DNA of 21,893 nucleotides, from positions 1-21,893 of the forward strand of contig JBKHBT010000054.1 in the NCBI GenBank assembly GCA_046542255.1. The letters are read 5' to 3'. Positions within the stretch are counted from its first letter, which is position 1. Every line of letters begins with the position of its first letter. The DNA comes from JBKHBT01 sp046542255. GTDB taxonomy: Bacteria; UBP14; UBA6098; JBKHBT01. This document shows, one piece after another, positions 1 through 8,300 of this stretch. The notes beneath the pieces were generated by a model. The model saw only the letters and a program-made list of their open reading frames with translations. It did not search any database and had not been told where the DNA came from. Position numbers and translations under genes: made by a program.

Positions 1-288
1 ATGGATATACTTGTTTCCGGCGGTCTTTTGCATGATGTGGGCAAGGTTTTAGAGTATGATAAGTTAGGTAATAAAATAGTCAGAGGAAAGATTGGCAAAA
101 ATCTTTGCCATTCAATATCTGGCGCTTCTTTGGCACTTGAAATGGGCCTTCCAGAACATGTTGCACATATAATTGCAACACATTCGAAAGAAGGCGGCTC
201 ATATCCACGAACTATGGAAGCAAATTTGGTACATCATGCTGATCATTTGAATTTTGAATTATATAAGATTGAACTTAGCGCAAAATAA
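1..288 (+). CDS. HD-domain phosphohydrolase, C-terminal part (5' end probably outside the window)
   Basis: This is the C-terminal part of an HD-superfamily metal-dependent phosphohydrolase. Visible metal-ligand candidates, counted from the first base, are the HD pair H11-D12 in LLHDVGK, H37, H61 and D81 in VHHADH. An HD domain normally has another His upstream of the HD pair, and only ten residues precede it here, so Met1 is probably internal and the gene is cut by the window edge. The visible part is 95 residues. From memory, HDIG-type proteins of this kind occur next to secD in some other bacteria, which fits the following gene. The substrate cannot be told from sequence; family members act on nucleotides, cyclic nucleotides or RNA. 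The family call is firm, the start is not. Confidence 0.75.
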   Translation: MDILVSGGLLHDVGKVLEYDKLGNKIVRGKIGKNLCHSISGASLALEMGLPEHVAHIIATHSKEGGSYPRTMEANLVHHADHLNFELYKIELSAK

Positions 289-322
289 TGGTTGCCATAA
301 TTTGGATTAGGCAATAAATTTG

Positions 323-351
323 TTGACTTGTATGCCAATTCATTGTATTGA
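323..351 (+). promoter_or_regulatory. Possible sigma-70-type promoter for secDF
   Basis: TTGACT (323-328) matches the -35 consensus at five of six bases. Seventeen bases later comes TATTGA (346-351), a poor -10 with three of six matches. Transcription from here would start around 358, just before the hairpin cluster. The spacing is ideal but the -10 is weak, so this is only a candidate. Confidence 0.3.
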
Positions 352-372
352 ATCGGCAGAATTGAGAAAAGG

Positions 373-387
373 ATGGCTTAAAGCCAT
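373..387 (+). promoter_or_regulatory. Leader stem-loop 1 upstream of secD
   Basis: ATGGCT (373-378) and AGCCAT (382-387) are perfect reverse complements around a three-base TAA loop. It is the first of four consecutive hairpins. The six-base arm ATGGCT occurs again at 391-396, so the second arm could pair with either copy and alternative folds are possible. Confidence 0.5.
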
Positions 388-394
388 GCAATGG

Positions 395-419
395 CTGCAA
401 ATGCGTGTCGTATTTGCAG
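395..419 (+). promoter_or_regulatory. Leader stem-loop 2 upstream of secD
   Basis: CTGCAAATGC (395-404) pairs with GTATTTGCAG (410-419) over ten positions with one G-T wobble, leaving a five-base loop (405-409). It is the strongest stem of the cluster. No T-run follows it, so it is not an intrinsic terminator. Confidence 0.6.
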
Positions 420-420
420 A

Positions 421-439
421 AATCACTGTTTAAGTGATT
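421..439 (+). promoter_or_regulatory. Leader stem-loop 3 upstream of secD
   Basis: AATCACT (421-427) and AGTGATT (433-439) are perfect reverse complements around a five-base loop. The arms recur almost unchanged in stem-loop 4, so stems 3 and 4 form a near-tandem pair that could swap partners. Confidence 0.55.
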
Positions 440-440
440 G

Positions 441-459
441 AATCACTGATGAGGTGATT
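441..459 (+). promoter_or_regulatory. Leader stem-loop 4 upstream of secD
   Basis: AATCAC (441-446) and GTGATT (454-459) pair perfectly around a seven-base loop. This stem repeats the arms of stem-loop 3. The repetition may mark a duplicated dyad, either an operator for a dimeric protein or an RNA element. Confidence 0.5.
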
Positions 460-493
460 AATTAACTTTAGAATAATACATTCGGAGGATTGA

Positions 494-2320
494 ATGAAAG
501 GAGTAAATTACTGGAAGGTTTTTCTTGTGGTTGCAGTATTAATAGTCTCTATATTTTTCCTGCAATACTCTGTCCGGTATTACACAATGTCAGAAGATGC
601 CAAAGAAGACAATCCCGCTCTTACTAAACAGCTAAGAGAAAAGGCATTCCGCCTTGGCCTCGATATTCAGGGCGGACTTCATTTGGTTATGGAAATCGAT
701 ACTACAAAATTGCCAGAAGGCTTACAGAAGCTACCACTGGACGAATCCGAAGCAGTCATTAGAAGCCGTGTAGATGAGTTTGGCGTTACCGAACCGACTA
801 TTCAAAAGGTCGGTAGGAAAAGGCTAATAGTCGATCTACCTGGTATTTCTGATATCGAAACCGCAAAGAAACTTCTCAAAGGAACTGCATTGCTCGAATT
901 CAAACTTGTTGCACCCGAAAGCCAGATTAATGCACTGGTTAAGAGCTTTGATAGGCTTTTATCACAAAACCCAGGGCTTTATAGCAAAGCTGCAGATACT
1001 TTGGAATATGCCGAAGAGGTAAAAGATACAGTTATCACAGAAGATGCCATTGCAGATGCGGCAAAAGCCAAACAGGATAGAACAGAGAGTCCTGTTCCGG
1101 ATGATATCCTCGCAGACGAAAAGCTCGCCGAGGCCAAGGATACTGCAAAAGCCGAAGATAAAAAGCTCTCTGCCGATGATATATTCGGTGAAGATACTTC
1201 AGGCATGGATATACCAGATGAGCTTGTCGATGATCAGCAAGAGGAAGACATAAGCCGCTCACCATTCTCGGAAATAGTTATGGTTCGTCAGGGAATGCCT
1301 TGGCTTCTGGTCGAAGTCGGCGATGTTCAAAAAGTCGATAATATTATCTCGAAAGAGAGGGTCAAGGAAAAGATACCAAAAGGTTATGAGCTAAAATGGG
1401 GAAATCGCGAAATTGAGATGGATGATGGATATCTCTATAAACAGCTTTTCCTTCTTGAATCCCAGGCCAAGCTCACCGGAAAAGCACTCGAGACCGCCAG
1501 CTACAAAAGAGGCTCTGGAGCCGATTTTAGAAATGCCGGCAAGCCTGTAATCAACCTCGAATTCAATAGCGATGGACGGAAGGCATTTTCCAGAGTTACT
1601 GGCGCGAATATCAAAAAGCATCTTGCCATCGTTCTTAATAATGTAGTATACACAGCGCCACAGATTCAGTCGAGAATCACCCAGTCATCGGCACAGATCA
1701 CTGGAATAGGTTCTATGGAAGAGGCTAGAGTTATCACGATCGTTCTTCGTGCCGGCGCACTACCTGCACCACTGAAGATCGAACAGGAAACAGCCATCGG
1801 CCCATCACTCGGCCAGGATTCTGTCAAAAAAGGCATTTTGGCGACTGTTATTGGTGCTGCCATAGTGCTTTTACTGATGATTCTTTACTATAAGATGTCG
1901 GGGATCGTTGCCGATTTCGCTATCGTATTGAATTTGATATTCCTGCTTGCAGTGATGACAATGTTCCGAGCTACGCTTACTCTGCCGGGTATTGCCGGAA
2001 TTATATTGACGGTCGGTATGGCATTGGATGCCAATGTACTGATCTTCGAAAGAATTAGAGAAGAACTCAAACTCGGTAAAACAGTTGGCGCAGCCATCGA
2101 AGGTGGCTATTCGAGAGCATTTATGACAATTTTCGATGCTAATCTCACCACTTTCCTTACTGCATTTGTCCTATTTATGGTTGGAAGCGGGCCGATTAAA
2201 GGTTTTGCGCTGACTCTCATGATAGGGCTTGTATGTTCAATGTTTACTGCAATATTTGTTACACGCATTGTTTTCGATATCTATGTGGCAAAAGTTCATC
2301 CTAAAAAACTCAGTATTTAA
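494..2320 (+). CDS. secD: Protein translocase subunit SecD
   Basis: SecD is the inner-membrane partner of SecF; together they use the proton gradient to help SecYEG export proteins and release them into the periplasm. The protein has 608 residues. An N-terminal membrane segment (about 7-27) is followed by the family motif LGLDIQGG (54-61), a large external domain, and a C-terminal block of about five membrane segments (about 447-595). The conserved intramembrane motif is present with D513 followed by ANVLIFERIREE. GGAGG (484-488) sits five bases before ATG. An acidic, Ala- and Lys-rich insertion at about residues 175-255 is low-complexity and unlike the compact domain of E. coli SecD. yajC, often just upstream in other bacteria, is not seen here. 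secF follows after 12 bases. Confidence 0.97.
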   Translation: MKGVNYWKVFLVVAVLIVSIFFLQYSVRYYTMSEDAKEDNPALTKQLREKAFRLGLDIQGGLHLVMEIDTTKLPEGLQKLPLDESEAVIRSRVDEFGVTEPTIQKVGRKRLIVDLPGISDIETAKKLLKGTALLEFKLVAPESQINALVKSFDRLLSQNPGLYSKAADTLEYAEEVKDTVITEDAIADAAKAKQDRTESPVPDDILADEKLAEAKDTAKAEDKKLSADDIFGEDTSGMDIPDELVDDQQEEDISRSPFSEIVMVRQGMPWLLVEVGDVQKVDNIISKERVKEKIPKGYELKWGNREIEMDDGYLYKQLFLLESQAKLTGKALETASYKRGSGADFRNAGKPVINLEFNSDGRKAFSRVTGANIKKHLAIVLNNVVYTAPQIQSRITQSSAQITGIGSMEEARVITIVLRAGALPAPLKIEQETAIGPSLGQDSVKKGILATVIGAAIVLLLMILYYKMSGIVADFAIVLNLIFLLAVMTMFRATLTLPGIAGIILTVGMALDANVLIFERIREELKLGKTVGAAIEGGYSRAFMTIFDANLTTFLTAFVLFMVGSGPIKGFALTLMIGLVCSMFTAIFVTRIVFDIYVAKVHPKKLSI

Positions 2321-2332
2321 GGAGGTGAGATT

Positions 2333-3259
2333 ATGGAACTATTCACAAGTAACAATGTAGATTTTCTGGGAAAGCGTAAAATTGCTTTCATAATTTCTGG
2401 TACTATTATCCTGCTCGGCATAATCTTCTTCTTTATCAATGGTGGATTCAATTATAGTATCGATTTCACCGGCGGTACAATGCTGGAGGTTCGTTTTGAC
2501 GAGAAAGTAGATGTTGGAGAGATTCGTTCTTTAATTCAAGGGCTCGGTGTCGGTCAACCGACTGTTCAGACATTTAGTTCTGGAGACAAAGAGAATAATG
2601 GCGTATTAATTAGATTCCAGGGCAAGCAGATCAAAGATACCGATGCGGATGTTTCATCGATTATAATATCAGCTCTCAAAGACAATTACGAAAGCATAAC
2701 AGATGATAAGATCAGCACAGAACATATTGGCCCCAAAATTGGTAATGAGCTACGCGCAACTGCTTTGAAGGCGATACTTCTTTCGCTGGTACTTATGCTT
2801 ATCTATGTATGGATTCGCTTCCAATTTAGATTTGGTGTTGCTGCTATCTTGGCTCTTATACATGATGTGCTTTGTACTCTGGCAGTATTTACGATTCTTA
2901 ATCAGAGAATCAGCCTTACTGTTGTTGCCGCGCTTCTTACGATTATCGGTTATTCGATTAATGATACAATCGTCATTTCCGATAGAATCCGTGAAAATAT
3001 GAAAGTCCTATTCCGCAAGAAATTCAGCGAATTGGTTAATACCAGCTTAAATCAGGTGTTTTCCAGAACGATTATTACATCGTTAGCTGTATTTTTTGTG
3101 GTGCTTTCGATATTCCTATTTGGCGGATCGGTTATTTTCGAATTCTCGCTGGCGCTTCTGGTCGGCGTGATTTTCGGAACCTATTCATCGATATTTATCG
3201 TCAGCCCGATTGTGGTTGAATGGGAGAAGCGGATGCCCAAAAAAGTATTAAAAAGATAA
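2333..3259 (+). CDS. secF: Protein translocase subunit SecF
   Basis: This is the membrane partner of SecD in the SecDF complex. The protein has 308 residues, the usual length. The first membrane segment is at about 17-36, followed by the motif IDFTGGTM (43-50), a short periplasmic domain, and five membrane segments from about residue 140 on. The conserved fourth-segment motif GYSINDTIVISDRIREN is at 206-222, and QVFSRT lies at about 241-246. A near-perfect ribosome site, AGGAGGTG (2320-2327), overlaps the last base of the secD stop codon and sits five bases before ATG, so the two subunits are probably translated together. A strong intrinsic terminator follows the stop codon by about 20 bases, closing the secDF unit. 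Confidence 0.97.
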   Translation: MELFTSNNVDFLGKRKIAFIISGTIILLGIIFFFINGGFNYSIDFTGGTMLEVRFDEKVDVGEIRSLIQGLGVGQPTVQTFSSGDKENNGVLIRFQGKQIKDTDADVSSIIISALKDNYESITDDKISTEHIGPKIGNELRATALKAILLSLVLMLIYVWIRFQFRFGVAAILALIHDVLCTLAVFTILNQRISLTVVAALLTIIGYSINDTIVISDRIRENMKVLFRKKFSELVNTSLNQVFSRTIITSLAVFFVVLSIFLFGGSVIFEFSLALLVGVIFGTYSSIFIVSPIVVEWEKRMPKKVLKR

Positions 3260-3279
3260 TGTGATCTATAAATGATTAG

Positions 3280-3309
3280 ATGCCGGTTGCTTTTGCGACC
3301 GGCATTTTT
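3280..3309 (+). terminator. Rho-independent terminator after secF and directly before hisS
   Basis: ATGCCGGTTGC (3280-3290) pairs with GCGACCGGCAT (3295-3305) over eleven positions with one G-T wobble. The loop is TTTT and a T-run (3305-3309) follows. It ends 16 bases before the hisS start codon, leaving no room for a promoter between them. hisS must therefore rely on read-through or on a promoter upstream of the hairpin. Confidence 0.9.
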
Positions 3310-3316
3310 ATTAGAT

Positions 3317-3321
3317 GGGAG
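3317..3321 (+). promoter_or_regulatory. Ribosome binding site that fixes the hisS start
   Basis: GGGAG lies four bases before the ATG at 3326. The upstream in-frame ATG at 3272 has no such site and would make the terminator stem coding, so 3326 is the start. Confidence 0.75.
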
Positions 3322-3325
3322 AAAT

Positions 3326-4627
3326 ATGATAAAACCCAGGCTATATCGTGGAATGCGTGACTATCTTCCGGAAGATATGATTCCCCGCGAGAATCTGATG
3401 GCAAAAATCAAGGAGACTTTCCGTCTCTGGGGTTTTGTGCCGGTTGAAACTCCCGCAATAGAATTAACTGAGATATTAAATGCCAGCAAGATGGGCACAG
3501 AGGCAACGAAGCTTATCTATCATATCGTCCATGACGATGGCCTCGCACTACGCTATGACCTTACTGTACCGATTGCAAGGCTTTATGCCGCCAATAGAAG
3601 AGAACTGGGACAACCTTTCAAAAGATACCAGATACAGCCGGTCTGGCGCGCAGAGAGGGCGCAGCCCAAGCAAGGCAGGTTCAGGGAATTCTATCAATGC
3701 GATGTGGATATTCTGGCTACGAAGAGCCTCGTGGCAGATGCCGAGATCGTTTCGCTGGCCGCTGCGGTTCTCGATGATATCGGTTTCGAGGACATCGATA
3801 TTCAGGTAAATCACAGACAATTGCTTCATGGTATGGTCGAATATGCCGGTTTCGATGCCGATGCCGAAATGTCTGTATGCCAGTCGATGGACAAATTGGA
3901 CAAAATCGGTGAAGATGGCGTGAAAAAAGAACTATTGGCCAAAGAATACAAAGAAGAGCATATCCAGAAGCTATTTGAGCTGAAGGATTATTCAATCGAA
4001 GATTTCAAAGATATCGATAATGAGCGTTTGCAAAAAGGTATCAGGGAATTGGATGAGTTTTTTAGCTATCTGGAATTTTTCGAGAATAGCTCATCGATAC
4101 ACTTTTCACCATCTCTTGCACGTGGCCTGGATTATTATACCGGGATTATTTTCGAGGCGCAATCGAAGGCATTGCCGAAGATCGGAAGCCTGGCTGGCGG
4201 CGGAAGATATGATGAGCTAATCGGCGTTTTCGATAAACAGGATATTCCCGCCGTAGGTATTACTATCGGACTTGATAGGATTTTGGTCGCTGCGCATAAA
4301 GCGGGTTTATTGGAAAAAAAACAGACCATTACCAAAGTTATGATCGCCTATTTCTCTGATAATACTCTTGAAGATGCAATAAAAACCGCAAATAAACTCC
4401 GCAGAGCCGGCATTTCCAGCGAAGCATATTTGCAGAATAAGAAGATGGGCAAACAGTTTTCCTATGCCGACCGTTTGAATATTCCTTTTGTTATCGTGAT
4501 AGGGCCGGATGAGGCGAAAGACGATATCGCTCAGATAAAAATAATGGCAACTGGCGAGCAGTTCGAAGTCTCACAGGATGAAATAGTGGGCAAAATCCAA
4601 TCTATTCTCGATGACCAGGAAGCCTGA
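3326..4627 (+). CDS. hisS: Histidine--tRNA ligase
   Basis: This class II aminoacyl-tRNA synthetase charges tRNA-His with histidine in the cytoplasm. From the chosen start it has 433 residues, normal for the bacterial enzyme. Visible landmarks are RGMRDYLPEDM (8-18), motif 2 around R108 (VWRAERAQPKQGRFREF), the histidine-binding motif LARGLDYYTG (265-274), motif 3 GITIGLDRI (312-320) and a C-terminal anticodon-binding domain (about 336-433). The longer open frame beginning at 3272 adds 18 residues that overlap the terminator and match nothing in the family. The methyltransferase gene starts 16 bases after the stop codon, so the two probably share a transcript. Because the terminator is so close, expression may depend on read-through from secDF. 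Confidence 0.96.
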   Translation: MIKPRLYRGMRDYLPEDMIPRENLMAKIKETFRLWGFVPVETPAIELTEILNASKMGTEATKLIYHIVHDDGLALRYDLTVPIARLYAANRRELGQPFKRYQIQPVWRAERAQPKQGRFREFYQCDVDILATKSLVADAEIVSLAAAVLDDIGFEDIDIQVNHRQLLHGMVEYAGFDADAEMSVCQSMDKLDKIGEDGVKKELLAKEYKEEHIQKLFELKDYSIEDFKDIDNERLQKGIRELDEFFSYLEFFENSSSIHFSPSLARGLDYYTGIIFEAQSKALPKIGSLAGGGRYDELIGVFDKQDIPAVGITIGLDRILVAAHKAGLLEKKQTITKVMIAYFSDNTLEDAIKTANKLRRAGISSEAYLQNKKMGKQFSYADRLNIPFVIVIGPDEAKDDIAQIKIMATGEQFEVSQDEIVGKIQSILDDQEA

Positions 4628-4643
4628 TGGCCTGAATAATTGA

Positions 4644-5354
4644 ATGAGCAGTTTAGAGCAAAACCGGATTTGGTCGGATCGAATAATATCCAAAATCGAC
4701 ACATCATTTCGCCATAGATGGGAAATCTATGATGAGATAATAGAATGTGAGTCGAAAGATGCTGGTATCTGGCTGGACCTTGGGGCTGGCGATAATGAAC
4801 ATATCGAAAGATTCGGCCATAATTCTGACACTGCTATCGGAATGGATTTGATATTTCCCGGCCATCACATAGAAAACTATGTAAATGCTGATATCAAAAG
4901 TCTTCCAATTGCCACCCAAACTGTGGATCTTATCACTTTACGGTATGTTGTCGAGCATATCGATGATATAGAATCGGCATTTTCCGAGATGGCTCGTATT
5001 CTTCGTCCGGGCGGAAAGATAATTGTCCTTACCACTAATAGAAGAAATCCGATAATTGCGCTGGCATCTATAATACCTTTTGGCATAAAACAAAAACTTA
5101 TATCATCGGTATTTAGGGTCGAACACGATGATGTTATGAAGACCTATCATAGGCTAAATACGCCTGAAAGATTCAAAAAGGGATTTAAGAATTTGAAATT
5201 AGATGAGATACATTATATTTCAGATTTGAACTATGCACGAAAGATAGTTTTTCTTATCTATCTTGCTCAGCATATCATAACCTATCCATTTCGGCCTATG
5301 CGTTCTAATATTATCGCTATCTACAAGAAAACTGACATACCAAAAGGCATCTAA
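4644..5354 (+). CDS. Class I SAM-dependent methyltransferase, substrate unknown
   Basis: The protein has 236 residues with the Methyltransf_11-type Rossmann core. Motif I is DLGAGD (45-50), an acidic ribose-binding position lies at D68 in GMD, motif II is around D95 (TVDLITLRYVVEHID), and ILRPGG (119-124) marks the later core strand. The C-terminal third has hydrophobic stretches (about 137-150 and 200-215) that may hold a lipid substrate or touch the membrane. Nothing in the sequence names the substrate. No clear ribosome site precedes the ATG, so coupling to hisS, 16 bases upstream, is likely. It ends only five bases from the end of the convergent sensor gene. Confidence 0.85.
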   Translation: MSSLEQNRIWSDRIISKIDTSFRHRWEIYDEIIECESKDAGIWLDLGAGDNEHIERFGHNSDTAIGMDLIFPGHHIENYVNADIKSLPIATQTVDLITLRYVVEHIDDIESAFSEMARILRPGGKIIVLTTNRRNPIIALASIIPFGIKQKLISSVFRVEHDDVMKTYHRLNTPERFKKGFKNLKLDEIHYISDLNYARKIVFLIYLAQHIITYPFRPMRSNIIAIYKKTDIPKGI

Positions 5355-5359
5355 TTTCA

Positions 5360-8300
5360 TCACGAAGCTTTTTTCTTTTCCGGCTGAAGATTATCTTTTG
5401 CTTTATTCAGAAGCAATAGCGCTTTATCGAGCTTTTTCTTAAAATGTATTACTTTTTCCTGCTCGATTCTATTCTTTTCTTCATGATTTACAAATTCCTT
5501 GATCTCATCTTGAATTTCAGAGAAGACATTTTCCAATGTTTCTATCTTTTCGATTTTTTTATTATTGTTTATAAATTCTCTTTGCTCATTAATTTTTTGA
5601 TTGGCTTTCTTGAGTTCTGTATTTGCGGTTTTTAATTGCTTTTTATTTATCATTGCTTCTTTCTCATACTTTAATGATTGCGATATATCTCTTGTTATAC
5701 CGACAACGGCGATTTCCTTCTGGTTTTTATTGAATATGAAAGACAGGTTTGTCTCGGTTTTGACAAAATGGCCATCCTTATGGATTTCTTCGCCTTTGAA
5801 AGAAAATGGCTTTAGATTTTTGCCTTTTTCTAGTCTATCGAGGACTTTTTCTTTGTATAGCTTTTCAAATCTCTTTTTTGATTCGGGTGTAAGAAGGCCG
5901 CCGATTTCGCATTCGAGCATTTCTCTGGCGGTGTAACCCATCATATTTTGCACTGAAGGGGTTATGAAATTCCTGTTTAATTGTAGATCGCTTGTCCAGA
6001 TGACATCGGTTACATTTTCAGCGAGAAGGCGGTAATTCTTTTCTTTGTCTGCCAGCGCCTTTTCGAAATTCTTTTGCTCTGTTATATCGAGAATTATGCC
6101 ATTTAGATATTTCAGCTCATTATTTGAATCAAGTACTCCCCTACCTTTGAAATGGAGCCATCTTTCACCCTGATTGGGTATGTCATATCGGACAATCTCG
6201 TCCAGCTCATGTGGTTTCTCGAAAGCACCGATGCAGGCTTTCAAGAATTCATCGATATGATCTTCATACATATTCTCTATCCATTTTTCGAAATGATATA
6301 GATTCATAATTTTTATATCGAAGATTTTGCAAACAGATGGGCTGGCAAGTTCTACAACTGGCATTAGTTTGCCCGGTTTGATTTGAAATATTGCATAGCC
6401 ACTGGCATTATCGAATAGAGAGCGGAAATTTGCCTCTGATTCCTTGATATTATCCAGCGCTAGCTTTTTATCTGTGAAATCGAGAATAAAGCCCATAATA
6501 TTGTTCTCATCGATCTTCAGGCTTGTAATATTGATAAACTTTTTAAGCCCACCCCTTCTATTACCTGTTTTAATTGCGATATCTATTTGTCCAGTATCTT
6601 TTTTATTCAGCGATATTAACACATCATCGATTTTCATTTTGGATTCTTCGTGAATAATATCTTCAAGGCCGATTTTGATAAGCTCATTAGAATTATAACC
6701 GGTAATTTCGGTGATTTTATTATTGACTTCGATGAAATTGCCATTGGCATCGAAGGCACAAACGCCGAGTGGCGCATTTTCGATATAGTGCCGATATTTT
6801 TTCTCGCTCTGGAAAAGGTCCTTTTCGTAATGTAGCTTCTGAAGATGAACCGAAGCCTGTTTTAGAAATATCTCAAGAATCCTATAGTCTTCCACCTGAC
6901 TCTTTGATAGGATAATTGCATTGCCTAGAATATCATTATCTTTAGTAAAACCTATCAGATATTTATATTTGATATCAGTCAGGTCTTCGAATCTATCCGA
7001 TACCGTTTTGGGAATTTGCGCGAAAGAAATTTCATGTATAGATTCTTCGAGTTCTAATATATTTTGCTTCTTCATTATTTCGTGAATCTTCCTATCTTCA
7101 ATGGTATATTCATTGCCAATGATGGTATCTCCCAAAAGGTCGAGGGCGTTTTTGTATAGATGTTTTTCTGCTTTGATCGTTTCGACTGTTATACAGCTTT
7201 TGTCTCTATTATAAGAATTAATTAAGATGATACTATTCGGTATAAGAATTTGAATCTGCTCTGCGATATAATTATAAAGGTCATTAAAATTCCCCATGGA
7301 TGCCAATTTAATCGATGATTCATAAAGAAATCTCATGGAGTATTCTTTCTTTTTGATATCGGTAATATCACGCATTGTACCTACGATATACCTTTTTCCA
7401 TTATTTTCATCGATATATAATGATTTATTTATCGATACATAAGCTTCTTTGCCATTTCTCACTACATTAAGCACTGTATTTTTATCTTCGCCACTTAAGA
7501 GAATTTCATTGTCAGAATTAACAAATTCTGCTGCCAGTTTTTTGTCATGTATCGCATAATCGTCTTTGCCGATTAGCTCTTCTCTTGTTTTACCGAGGCT
7601 TTTGCAGGTTGCATCATTGATAAAAACCCATTTATGATTATGATCTTTAACAAAGAAGGGGTCTTTTATACTATTTAACGCAGCTTTTTGGAAATCGCGC
7701 GTCTTTTTAAGATTTGCTTGATTATTTTGTCTATCCGATATATCTCGTATAATAGTTATCATTCTTTTTGATGAAATATGTGCAAGCGATATTTCCAGCG
7801 GGAATCGGCTTCCATCCTTTTTAATACCAATGGATTCACCACGCCATTTGCCTTTCTGAGAAAGTATTGGCATGACTTTTTTCTCGAAATGGTTTATTAG
7901 GCCTTCCTGTTGAAAGGTTTTCCAGTTTCTGCCTACTAATTCGGAAGAACTGGAATATCCATACATAGAAACATATGCCTGATTGGCATATTCAATTTTT
8001 CCATCGCTATCTAGGATAGCGATACCATCGATCGATGCATTCATCGCAGATAGCTGCTCTCGAATACGCTTTTGGCTATTAGCTTCATCTGTAATATCGA
8101 TTGCAGTAATGCCAATTATGCCATTTACCGGAAATGCTTGCAATAGCAGATAAACTGGTACTTTTCTGTCATAGGCCTGATATGATATCTTGATGCTATA
8201 TGTCTTATCTTTGCTGATGGCTCTTTTAATATTTAGAATATCTTCAGCCTGAATTTCTGTAAAAATAAGCTGAATCCTGCGTCCAATTATATCGCTCTTT

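Larger units (their letters stand above)
289..493 (+). other. Structured 205-base spacer ahead of secD
   Basis: No convincing gene lies here. The second half (373-459) is filled by four stem-loops one after the other, listed separately. The first half carries a possible promoter (323-351). The secD ribosome binding site (GGAGG, 484-488) follows the last stem by about 24 bases. The layout of promoter, structured leader and ribosome site suggests a 5' leader for secDF, but transcription has not been shown. Confidence 0.6.

Noticed and set aside
386..433. Fifteen-codon reading frame inside the hairpin leader before secD (Met-Gln-Trp-Leu...)
   Set aside because: The nearest purine-rich stretch (AGGA, 370-373) is twelve bases from the ATG, and the peptide has no arrest-motif features. 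It may simply reflect the hairpins, though a leader peptide is not excluded.
979..1265. Open frames opposite and overlapping secD in the acidic insertion
   Set aside because: They are Ser/Ala-rich mirror translations of a low-complexity stretch in an intact secD.
3272..3325. N-terminal extension of HisS from the ATG at 3272
   Set aside because: It would translate through the secF terminator, has no ribosome site, and adds residues foreign to the family. The ATG at 3326 has GGGAG upstream.
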